A stretch of 64,000 nucleotides of DNA from Acinetobacter sp. TR3 (GTDB lineage: Bacteria; Pseudomonadota; Gammaproteobacteria; Pseudomonadales; Moraxellaceae): the NCBI RefSeq assembly GCF_027105055.1, contig NZ_CP114264.1, positions 2,914,001 to 2,978,000 on the forward strand, in the 5' to 3' direction. Position numbers and translations under genes: made by a program. A model generated the notes under the pieces. The model was not told where the DNA came from, did no database searches, and saw only the letters and a program-made list of their open reading frames with translations. Positions 55,991 to 64,000 of the stretch are shown in pieces. Position 1 is the first letter of the stretch; every line of letters starts with the position of its first letter.

Positions 55991-58900
55991 TTATTGTGGG
56001 TCAGCTTGGGTTGTTTTCAAAAGCGATTGCAAATTAGCAGCTTTTGGTTTTACAAGCCAGAACTTACGACTATAGAAGTCGAACTCATTACGGATTTTAT
56101 ATGCCCAAGCACTTCCTGTCTCTTGAATATGTTCATCAAGAATACGAAGGAGGTTTTCTTTATGATCTTCCATCGCCTCTGTAGAGATACGATTTAGGTC
56201 AATCAGCTCGTGGTTATAGTAATCGACAAAGTCGTTATCAAGGTCAAGGACATAAGCAAAACCACCCGTCATACCTGCACCGAAGTTATGACCGACTTTA
56301 CCCAGTACTGTCACGACACCACCTGTCATATATTCACAACAGTGGTCGCCTGCACCTTCAATCACAGCAAATGCGCCAGAGTTACGAACCGCAAAACGCT
56401 CGCCCGCAGTTCCCGCAGCAAAGACCTTACCGCCAGTCGCACCATATAAACAGGTGTTACCAATAATTGCAGTATTTTGCGTTTGGAATGGTGAACCTTT
56501 TGGTGGGAAGATCGACACACGACCACCCGCCATACCTTTACCCACGTAGTCGTTGGCATCACCTTCCAGTTTGATATGCAAACCACCCGCATTCCAAACA
56601 CCTAGTGACTGACCAGCAGTACCGACAAGGTTCATCACCACTGGGCTATTTTCCATACCCAAGTTGCCATAACGACGTGCGATTTCACCTGAAATACGCG
56701 CACCAATCGAACGGTCACAGTTACCTACAGTGAAGTTAAACGAACCACCTGTACCTGCTTCAATTGCTGGTAACATCTCAGCAACCATTTTCTCAGCCAA
56801 TACACCTTTATCAAATGGTGCATTACCTTGAACTTGGCAATACTGTGCTTTACCTTCAGCAGATGGATGTGAAGTTAATAGAGCATTGAGATCAAGGTGA
56901 GCGTGTTTCTCTGTTTCACCTGGTAATACTTCAAGTAAGTCAGTACGCCCAATCAAATCTTTAAGACTTACAACACCTAGAGCAGCCAACCATTCACGCG
57001 TTTCTTCAGCAATAAATTTGAAGAAGTTGATGAGCATTTCTGGCTCGCCAATATAGTGCTCTTGACGTAAATGATCTTGCTGTGTTGCAACACCAGTTGC
57101 ACAGTTGTTTAAGTGACAGATACGAAGATATTTACAACCTAATGCGATCATTGGTGTAGAACCAAAACCAAAGCTTTCCGCACCTAAAATTGCAGCTTTA
57201 ATGACATCTAGACCTGTTTTTAAGCCACCGTCGGTTTGAACACGAACTTTACCACGTAAATCATTTACACGAAGGGCTTGATGCGCTTCACTCAAACCTA
57301 ATTCCCATGGTGAACCCGCATGGTGAATTGATGAAAGTGGAGATGCCGCTGTACCACCGTCATAACCTGAAATGGTAATGAAATCTGCATACGCTTTTGC
57401 CACACCAGCAGCAATTGTTCCTACACCTGGTTCAGATACTAATTTTACTGAAACCATTGCTTGAGGATTGACTTGCTTCAAGTCAAAAATCAATTGTGAC
57501 AAATCTTCAATTGAGTAAATGTCATGATGTGGAGGCGGAGAAATCAAAGTCACACCTGGTACTGAGTAACGTAAACGTGCAATTAAGCCATTCACTTTAC
57601 CACCTGGTAACTGACCACCTTCACCTGGTTTTGCACCCTGCGCTACTTTAATTTGTAGAACTTCAGCAGACGTTAAATATGCTGGAGTTACACCAAAGCG
57701 ACCTGATGCAATTTGCTTGATTTTTGAGTTACGAATCGTACCGTAACGTGAAGGATCTTCGCCACCCTCACCAGAGTTCGAACGACCACCAATGGTGTTC
57801 ATGGCAATTGCAATTGCTTCATGTGCTTCTGGAGACAATGCACCTAAAGACATTCCCGCAGAGTCAAAACGCGGTAGAATTTCTTCAATCGTTTCAACTT
57901 GATCCAATGCAATTGAATCAGTTGTTTTTAACTTGAATAAGTCACGAATCGTAGCAACTGGACGGTTGTTTACTAGCTCAGCATATTCTTTAAAGTCTTG
58001 ATATTGACCTGAACGAACAGCTTTGTGCAATGAGTTAATCACATCAGGATTGAACGCATGATACTCTTTACCGAATACGAATTTCAGTAAACCACCCTGA
58101 TCAATTGGCTTGCGATTTGACCAAGCTGTGCTTGCCAATTTTTTCTGGTCATTTTCTAAATCAGCGAAAGTCGCACCTTGGATACGGCTTGGTACACCAA
58201 GGAAACATTTATCCACGACTTCAGATGACAAACCTACCGCTTCAAACAATTGACCGCCACGATAAGAAGCAACTGTCGAGATCCCCATTTTAGAAAGAAC
58301 TTTTAATAGGCCTTTCTCAATCCCTTTACGGAAGTTTGCTTGCGCATAAATTGGGTCACCCAATAATTCGCCTTTCGCAACCAAATCATTGATCACGTCA
58401 TAAGCTAAATACGGGTAAATTGCTGTCGCACCAAAACCTAGTAGTACTGCAAATTGATGTGGGTCACGTGCGAAACCAGTCTCAACCAAAATATTTGCAT
58501 CAGTACGTAAACCAACTTGAATCAAGTAGTGATGTACTGCACCTGTTACCAATGCCGAGTTTGCTGGCAAGAAACCTTCACGAATATTTTTATCGGTCAA
58601 AACGATTAAAGTTTTGCCATCACGAACAGCTTGCGCAGCTTCTTCACAAATACGAGCAACTGCGGCTTGTAAACCTTCGGTTTCTGCATAATTCAGATTG
58701 ATATCAGCAACAGCATAACCCGCACGTTCTTTTTCAACATCACGAAGCTGCTGCATTTTTGAATGTGACAATACAGGGCTTGAAATAATAATGCGGTCAG
58801 CGTGTTCAGGACCCTGCTCAAATACGTTTTGCTCACGACCCAAACATGTTTCTAATGACATTACGATCGATTCACGTAATGGATCGATTGGAGGGTTCGT

Positions 58901-60475
58901 TACTTGCGCAAACTGTTGACGGAAATAGTCTGATACATGGCGAACTTGACGAGACAAGACTGCCATTGGCGTATCATCACCCATTGAACCAACAGCTTCC
59001 TGACCACTTTCTGCGATTGGACGCAAAATTTGATCACGCTCTTCAAATGTCACCATAAACATTTTTTGAGCCGCTTTTAATGCATCACCAGTTAAACCCT
59101 GATCACTCAATTTTTCTTCAAGCTGAGGATCTGCTTTCAAACGAATCGCATGGTCACGCAACCATTCACGATACGGACGCATGTTTTTAAGATGATTGCT
59201 GACGTCTTTTGTATCAAGCACTTTACCAGTCAAAGTATCAACAACTAAGATCTGACCTGGACCAACACGACCTTTCGATACAACATCTTCTGGTTCATAA
59301 CCCCATACACCAATCTCTGATGCAAGCGTGATGTAATCATTTTTGGTGATCACCCAACGTGCAGGGCGTAAACCATTACGATCCAACATACAAATCGCGT
59401 GACGACCATCTTGAATCACAAGACCTGCTGGACCATCCCAAGCTTCCATATGCTTAGAGTTGAATTCATAGAATGCACGCAAATCAGCATCTAAAGTTTC
59501 AACATTTTGCCATGCTGGTGGAACTAACATACGCAGTGCACGGAATAAGTCCATTCCGCCACCAACAAGAATTTCAAGCATATTGTCTAGGCTTGATGAA
59601 TCCGAACCAGTACGGTTTACAATCGGATTTAACTCAGTTAAACCTGGCAGTAATGGATTTTCAAACTTTGGCGTACGAGCCAGTGCCCAGTTACGGTTTG
59701 CCGTAATGGTATTAATTTCACCATTATGCGCAAGATAACGGAATGGCTGAGCCAATGGCCAACGTGGTAATGTATTGGTTGAGAAACGCTGATGGAATAC
59801 CACAATGTGCGATTTTAGACGTTCATCAGCTAAGTCTGTATAGAAGTCAGCAATCGCTGCTGGCATCATTAAGCCTTTATATGTGATGACAGTTGTTGCA
59901 AGTGTTGTCACATAGAATAATGGGTCGTTTTGTAATTGTTGTTCTGCACGGCGACGAGCTAAAAATAACTTACGGTTAAATTCAACTTCAGTTAAACCCA
60001 TTGGGCAGTTAACTAAAATTTGTTCAAATGCTGGGAGTGATTGTAATGCAATTTCACCTAAAGCATCATTATTTGTTGGTACAACACGCCATGCCGCAAC
60101 CGTTAAACCTTCTGCTGCAATTTCTTTATTTAAAATATTCTTTGCATTTTGAGCTAAAGCAGGGTCAATATTCAGAAATACTGTACCCGCAGCAAAAATC
60201 TCAGTTAGATTACTGCCTAGCTTCTGAGCTTCTTCACGGAAAAATTGTTTTGGCATTGCCAATAACAATCCGCAACCATCTCCTGTTTTACCATCCGCGG
60301 CAATACCACCACGGTGCGTCATGCAACTTAAACTGTGAATCGCAGTTTCGACCAGATGATGGCTTGATTCACCCTTCATATGGGCAATCAGACCAAAACC
60401 ACAGTTATCCTTAAACTCATCAGGCTGATATAAGCCTTGAGCGGGAGCTACAGTATTAGGCGATGGCATGTGCAT
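55991..60475 (-). CDS. gltB: Glutamate synthase, large (alpha) subunit
   Basis: 1494 residues from the ATG at 60475 (GAAGGG seven bases ahead); the frame extends 13 codons further but without a ribosome site. A short propeptide precedes catalytic Cys25 in [14 protein letters not shown], the class II amidotransferase nucleophile. Then the central domain, the FMN-binding synthase domain with [25 protein letters not shown] and [12 protein letters not shown], the 3Fe-4S cluster cysteines in [15 protein letters not shown], and the GXGXG C-terminal domain. It makes glutamate from glutamine and 2-oxoglutarate, the main nitrogen route. Confidence 0.98.
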   Translation of the reverse strand: MHMPSPNTVAPAQGLYQPDEFKDNCGFGLIAHMKGESSHHLVETAIHSLSCMTHRGGIAADGKTGDGCGLLLAMPKQFFREEAQKLGSNLTEIFAAGTVFLNIDPALAQNAKNILNKEIAAEGLTVAAWRVVPTNNDALGEIALQSLPAFEQILVNCPMGLTEVEFNRKLFLARRRAEQQLQNDPLFYVTTLATTVITYKGLMMPAAIADFYTDLADERLKSHIVVFHQRFSTNTLPRWPLAQPFRYLAHNGEINTITANRNWALARTPKFENPLLPGLTELNPIVNRTGSDSSSLDNMLEILVGGGMDLFRALRMLVPPAWQNVETLDADLRAFYEFNSKHMEAWDGPAGLVIQDGRHAICMLDRNGLRPARWVITKNDYITLASEIGVWGYEPEDVVSKGRVGPGQILVVDTLTGKVLDTKDVSNHLKNMRPYREWLRDHAIRLKADPQLEEKLSDQGLTGDALKAAQKMFMVTFEERDQILRPIAESGQEAVGSMGDDTPMAVLSRQVRHVSDYFRQQFAQVTNPPIDPLRESIVMSLETCLGREQNVFEQGPEHADRIIISSPVLSHSKMQQLRDVEKERAGYAVADINLNYAETEGLQAAVARICEEAAQAVRDGKTLIVLTDKNIREGFLPANSALVTGAVHHYLIQVGLRTDANILVETGFARDPHQFAVLLGFGATAIYPYLAYDVINDLVAKGELLGDPIYAQANFRKGIEKGLLKVLSKMGISTVASYRGGQLFEAVGLSSEVVDKCFLGVPSRIQGATFADLENDQKKLASTAWSNRKPIDQGGLLKFVFGKEYHAFNPDVINSLHKAVRSGQYQDFKEYAELVNNRPVATIRDLFKLKTTDSIALDQVETIEEILPRFDSAGMSLGALSPEAHEAIAIAMNTIGGRSNSGEGGEDPSRYGTIRNSKIKQIASGRFGVTPAYLTSAEVLQIKVAQGAKPGEGGQLPGGKVNGLIARLRYSVPGVTLISPPPHHDIYSIEDLSQLIFDLKQVNPQAMVSVKLVSEPGVGTIAAGVAKAYADFITISGYDGGTAASPLSSIHHAGSPWELGLSEAHQALRVNDLRGKVRVQTDGGLKTGLDVIKAAILGAESFGFGSTPMIALGCKYLRICHLNNCATGVATQQDHLRQEHYIGEPEMLINFFKFIAEETREWLAALGVVSLKDLIGRTDLLEVLPGETEKHAHLDLNALLTSHPSAEGKAQYCQVQGNAPFDKGVLAEKMVAEMLPAIEAGTGGSFNFTVGNCDRSIGARISGEIARRYGNLGMENSPVVMNLVGTAGQSLGVWNAGGLHIKLEGDANDYVGKGMAGGRVSIFPPKGSPFQTQNTAIIGNTCLYGATGGKVFAAGTAGERFAVRNSGAFAVIEGAGDHCCEYMTGGVVTVLGKVGHNFGAGMTGGFAYVLDLDNDFVDYYNHELIDLNRISTEAMEDHKENLLRILDEHIQETGSAWAYKIRNEFDFYSRKFWLVKPKAANLQSLLKTTQADPQ

Positions 60476-60932
60476 AGCGTACCCTTCTTTCAACATGGCT
60501 CTTTCGAGCAACAAACAATCAATTCATTTTCTGCGATATTGCCGATCAACTCATATAAAGTTCAATGCTTCGCAAAAACATTTTTCCTGGCGGATTTGCA
60601 ATATACGCCTTTCTTTAACAAGAAACAGCGTACCCAAGCATATAAAGTGTTTTCAGTTATTACACCTTCACCAATATTTGTAAAGCACAAAAACTTTCCA
60701 TTTCACTAAATTAATTGGGTATTTAGTGTGAAAAAGCGCAATGAGCAGATAAATTAGCACCACAAGGAAGCAAAAAACATACCAATTAACTATAAATTTA
60801 CTAAATCATTAAAAAAATTAAAATAACCTTAATTTATAATAGACTAAAGCTATATCTTATGAAGTTTTATTGCACCAAAATAAATCATTTTGCCTTTAAA
60901 AGGCGCTAATAATGCTCAAAATTAGTGCAACA
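60476..60932. other. gltB upstream region
   Basis: 457 bases without a gene. It carries the gltB promoter (minus strand). An inverted repeat CACTAAAT-N9-ATTTAGTG at 60704-60728, flanked by TTT and GAAA, is the only clear operator candidate. A weak GCCTTT/AAAGGC hairpin near 60891-60904 may end the upstream-facing gene. Confidence 0.4.
60704..60728. promoter_or_regulatory. Inverted repeat upstream of gltB
   Basis: Perfect 8-base arms CACTAAAT and ATTTAGTG, spacer of nine, extended by flanking TTT/AAA. Dyad symmetry of this size in a promoter region suggests a regulator site; the regulator is unknown. Confidence 0.35.
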
Positions 60933-61799
60933 CTAATTAAATGGATCTACCACATCTCGTTTAGAAGAATCTGAATTTTCTTTTAATTTTTCAGGGTTTT
61001 GTGTTGAAGATTGGCTTTGTTTGACGTTTACCACGTTACCTTGAGCATCACGCTGGGTGACTGTAGTCTGTGTTGCTATTGCAGGATCAACTGCTGGTTT
61101 TCCCGCACCAACACCCAAAGTACCTTGTGAAGCCACAGCCCCTCCAACCAACAAACTTTCATCCACTTTAGGTAGCGCTGCTGGTTTTAACTGAATTTCA
61201 TAAAGCTGATTTGTCGCTGTTTTTAATTCATCCGACCCTAAGTCATTCACAAAATCAGCATATTTTGATAATTGCTGCGCTTTAGGTTGCACGGATTGAG
61301 GAAGTACCAAATTTAGTTGAGCAAACTGACGATTTGCTTCCTCCATATTGGGTGACATACCATAAGCAAGAATATATTGTTCTGCGCGATCCTCTCCAGT
61401 TAAGCGGAAATAAATAAACTTTTTCCGATCTGATCGACTTAATAAGAAATTTTTAACAATTGCTTCATCTGAACTACGAAAAATTTCCATCGTCCATTGT
61501 TGCTGATTTTCTTTAATAAATTTAGTGCCACGAAATTCTGGTGCATGCTCATTAGAAACAACAACTCTGGTTGTTAAATCTAGCGGTTTCACCTCATTAG
61601 AAAAGGCACCTAAATGAACAGTCGCAGTCACTTTTTCAGGTTGAATTTGAACTTCAGTTTTAGCTGGTTGATCTACTTCAACCAAAGCATCTCCATCAGT
61701 AACGCCCCAAAAGACCAATGCAGCAATCAAGCATACAATTGCAAGTGTGAGCCAGCTGTATTGTTGAATATTTTGCCAAATTGATCTAGAAATAAGCAT
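60933..61799 (-). CDS. Single-pass membrane protein at the DamX position
   Basis: 288 residues. A cytosolic N-terminus of about 16 residues, one membrane helix (WLTLAIVCLIAALVFWGVT), then a periplasmic domain containing YILAYGMSPNMEEANRQFAQLN, reminiscent of a SPOR domain, and a Gln/Ser/Thr-rich tail ending in DPFN. In gammaproteobacteria the gene after aroB is damX, a SPOR cell-division protein; position and layout suggest a relative, but the similarity is faint. Just downstream of aroB (19 bases) in the same operon. Confidence 0.65.
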   Translation of the reverse strand: MLISRSIWQNIQQYSWLTLAIVCLIAALVFWGVTDGDALVEVDQPAKTEVQIQPEKVTATVHLGAFSNEVKPLDLTTRVVVSNEHAPEFRGTKFIKENQQQWTMEIFRSSDEAIVKNFLLSRSDRKKFIYFRLTGEDRAEQYILAYGMSPNMEEANRQFAQLNLVLPQSVQPKAQQLSKYADFVNDLGSDELKTATNQLYEIQLKPAALPKVDESLLVGGAVASQGTLGVGAGKPAVDPAIATQTTVTQRDAQGNVVNVKQSQSSTQNPEKLKENSDSSKRDVVDPFN

Positions 61800-61818
61800 A
61801 TTTTTCTCAATATATTGA

Positions 61819-62901
61819 TTATGAAGATTGGTTCACAAGAATCGTTTGCTTCATTAAATCTACATCAAAATCTTTGGTAATGATGGCTTGACCTAACTTT
61901 TTAAGTAAAACCAAGCGCAATTTGCCATTGAGCACTTTTTTATCATGTGACATATAAGCCAAAAATTCGTCGAGTGGAATTTGTGGACATGATATCGGTA
62001 AATGGGCACGTAGAATAATTCTTTTTGTACGCTCAACATCTTCAGCAGATATCCAACCTAGACGATGTGACAAATCTGCCGCCATGACCATACCTGTTGC
62101 AACCGCTTCACCATGTAACCACACCCCATAACCTAGATAGGATTCGATTGCATGCCCAAAAGTATGCCCTAAATTTAGAAGTGCACGCTCACCCTGCTCT
62201 TTTTCATCATTAGCCACAATTCTAGCTTTATGTGCGCATGAGCGATAGACTGCTTCTGCGAGTAAATTCGCATCACGTGCAACAAGCGCATCCATGTTCT
62301 GCTCTAACCATACTAGAAAATCCACATCGCCTAGTAATGCATATTTAACCACTTCAGCCAAACCAGCAGAAAGTTCACGATCTGGTAAAGTATCAAGCTG
62401 CGCCATATCCGCTAATACAATTTGAGGTTGCTGAAACGCACCCAACATGTTTTTACCTAAAGGATGATTGATTCCTGTCTTCCCACCCACACTTGAATCA
62501 ACTTGAGATAATAATGTAGTTGGTACTTGAATAAAATTCACTCCGCGCTGGAAACAAGCTGATGCAAAACCAGCCATATCACCAATGACACCACCACCTA
62601 ATGCAAGCACTGTGCAATCACGATTAAAACCTGATTCCAAAAGCGCATCAAAAATTAAATTCAAATGCTGAATGTCTTTAAATTGCTCACCGTCGGGTAA
62701 AATACATTGTGCAATCTGTTTATCTAACTGGCGTAATCCTTCAATATAATGTTGCAAATATAATGGTGCGACTGTTGTATTGGAAACCAACATCACTTGT
62801 CGACCATGAATATATGGCGCTAGCAAATCTCTGGGATTTAAATTACTTCCAATAAAAATAGGATAGCGACGATCACCTAATTCAACATGTAGTGTTTGCA
62901 T
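61819..62901 (-). CDS. aroB: 3-dehydroquinate synthase
   Basis: 360 residues, usual length. Second step of the shikimate pathway; NAD and zinc dependent. [95 protein letters not shown] and [11 protein letters not shown] are present, including the zinc His/Glu residues. Follows aroK by 24 bases. Confidence 0.97.
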   Translation of the reverse strand: MQTLHVELGDRRYPIFIGSNLNPRDLLAPYIHGRQVMLVSNTTVAPLYLQHYIEGLRQLDKQIAQCILPDGEQFKDIQHLNLIFDALLESGFNRDCTVLALGGGVIGDMAGFASACFQRGVNFIQVPTTLLSQVDSSVGGKTGINHPLGKNMLGAFQQPQIVLADMAQLDTLPDRELSAGLAEVVKYALLGDVDFLVWLEQNMDALVARDANLLAEAVYRSCAHKARIVANDEKEQGERALLNLGHTFGHAIESYLGYGVWLHGEAVATGMVMAADLSHRLGWISAEDVERTKRIILRAHLPISCPQIPLDEFLAYMSHDKKVLNGKLRLVLLKKLGQAIITKDFDVDLMKQTILVNQSS

Positions 62902-62925
62902 AAAATTAGACCAACAAGAAAATGA

Positions 62926-63465
62926 CTAAATTTGTTTAGATAAAATAAGCTGTAGAATTTTTTGCGCTAAATCTCGCGCTGCACCCTGATTTGTTTCAAC
63001 AATAAAATGTGCAACCTCACGATAAAGTGGATCTCGCACAGTTAACAAATCTCTTAATTTCTTTTCTGGGTTTTCTACTTGCAACAATGGACGATTCTTA
63101 TCGCGATGAGTTCGCTGTAGCTGAAGCTCTACAGGAGTATATAGATAAACAACGATGCCTCGCTGTTTTAAAAATTTTCGATTTTCCGATTGTGTTACCG
63201 CACCACCACCAGTCGCCAAAACAAGAGCAGAACGTGCAGTTAGGTCATTTAACACATTAGTTTCACGTGCTCGAAAACCAGATTCACCCTCTTTTTCAAA
63301 AATCCAAGGGATTGTAGCACCTGTTTTACGCTCAATTTCATGATCACTATCAATGAATTCACGCCCCAACAACTCTGCTAAATGTCGACCAACTGTTGTT
63401 TTCCCTGCCCCCATTGGCCCTACCAAATAAATATTTGGTAGGGTTTCAAACGCTTTGCCTTGCAA
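62926..63465 (-). CDS. aroK: Shikimate kinase
   Basis: 179 residues. It phosphorylates shikimate with ATP. P-loop LVGPMGAGKTTVGRHLAELLG; shikimate-binding DSDHEIERKTG and the FRARET motif; LATGGGAVTQ; RPLL in the lid. The order pilQ-aroK-aroB is conserved in type IV pilus bacteria, where aroK follows the pilMNOPQ operon; spacing to pilQ is 37 bases. Confidence 0.96.
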   Translation of the reverse strand: MQGKAFETLPNIYLVGPMGAGKTTVGRHLAELLGREFIDSDHEIERKTGATIPWIFEKEGESGFRARETNVLNDLTARSALVLATGGGAVTQSENRKFLKQRGIVVYLYTPVELQLQRTHRDKNRPLLQVENPEKKLRDLLTVRDPLYREVAHFIVETNQGAARDLAQKILQLILSKQI

Positions 63466-63502
63466 CGCGCCACCTATATTAATTGCAATTATTCAAAATA
63501 TA

Positions 63503-64000
63503 TTAATGATTTCTCGTCAAAGTGTCATTAACAATTCTTGGTGTCACAAAAATAAGTAATTCGCGTTTCGTATCAGTCTTTCTATCATTTCGGAAAAACT
63601 TACCCAAATAAGGTAAATCGCCTAAAAAAGGGACTTTAGTTTGCGAGTTAATATTTTCTTGTTCAAAAATACCACCTAACACAACCGTTTCACCATTATC
63701 GACCAATACATTAGTATTTATTTCATTTTTATTAATGGTCAATTGACCTGTTGGAGTAGGGTTACTCTGCGAGTCTTTAGTAATATTCAGCTTCAACATA
63801 ACTTTACCTTCTGGGGTAATACTAGGTGTTACATCTAAACTCAATACCGCATCAACAAATTCAGTTTTTGGTCCATCATTCCCACTAGATGTTGCATAAG
63901 GGATACGTTTACCAGATGAAATTTTAGCTGACTGCTTATCAGCTGTCATAACTTTTGGCGTAGATATCACTTCACCATAGCCATCAGCTTGAACTGCTGA
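63503..64000 (-). CDS. pilQ: Type IV pilus secretin PilQ, C-terminal part (partial)
   Basis: The frame is open from the right edge (11 codons past the last visible in-frame start). The 165 C-terminal residues match the secretin domain: ISTPKVMTADKQSAKISSGKRIPY, FVDAVLSLDVTPSITPEGKVMLKL, NTNVLVDNGETVVLGGIFEQ, KVPFLGDLPYLGKFFRNDRKTDTKRELLIFVTPRIV. It forms the outer-membrane channel through which the pilus passes and DNA is taken up. N-terminal AMIN and N domains lie outside the window. Confidence 0.95.
   Translation of the reverse strand, partial: SAVQADGYGEVISTPKVMTADKQSAKISSGKRIPYATSSGNDGPKTEFVDAVLSLDVTPSITPEGKVMLKLNITKDSQSNPTPTGQLTINKNEINTNVLVDNGETVVLGGIFEQENINSQTKVPFLGDLPYLGKFFRNDRKTDTKRELLIFVTPRIVNDTLTRNH

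Overview
The window is a stretch of chromosome from a low-GC gammaproteobacterium, almost certainly an Acinetobacter species (Moraxellaceae). The evidence is a CraA/MdfA-type exporter with the Acinetobacter signature, a lipase foldase gene upstream of its lipase, a SpoT with a decayed synthetase half, the fimU-pilV-pilW-pilX-pilY1-pilE minor pilin operon, and the order bfd-bfr-pglL ... pilA ... gltD-gltB-aroB-aroK-pilQ. I see no tRNA, rRNA, CRISPR array, insertion sequence or prophage.

Layout. 0-5.9 kb: the end of sodC, a drug exporter, two lipoproteins, the mdaB-ygiN quinone pair, an RNA-repair nucleotidyltransferase (RlaP type) and a small orphan gene. 5.9-13.2 kb: a D-2-hydroxyglutarate dehydrogenase-like flavoprotein divergent from serA, two tandem EamA exporters, a hemerythrin-domain protein, a TauE/SafE permease and truB. 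13.3-17.7 kb: the lifO-lipA secreted lipase system and the rpsP-rimM-trmD-rplS translation operon. 17.9-25.7 kb: the minor pilin/PilY1 operon. 25.8-31.8 kb: ispH, gmk, rpoZ, spoT, ridA, bfd (with a Fur-box-like site) and bfr.

31.8-50.6 kb is the accessory part. A PglL-type O-oligosaccharyltransferase gene and the major type IV pilin gene pilA bracket about 16.5 kb of sugar genes. These are an O-acyltransferase split by a frameshift in an A7 run, glycosyltransferases of families GT4 and GT2, GDP-mannose and GDP-L-fucose synthesis (manC, fcl, gmd, plus a second gmd paralog), two methyltransferases, a PglK-like ABC flippase, a polyprenyl-phosphate hexose synthase, and a TMTC-like GT-C membrane protein with TPR repeats next to pilA. 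No Wzx, Wzy or initiating phosphoglycosyltransferase is visible. The simplest reading is a glycosylation island that builds, decorates, flips and transfers a short fucose/mannose-type glycan to pilin and perhaps other exported proteins. pilA itself has a sigma-54-type promoter with TGTC repeats upstream.

51-64 kb returns to core genes: a lemA and two-TPM-protein operon, a PF10118-type metal-dependent hydrolase, gltB-gltD, a DamX-position membrane protein, aroB, aroK and the C-terminal end of pilQ, which runs off the window.
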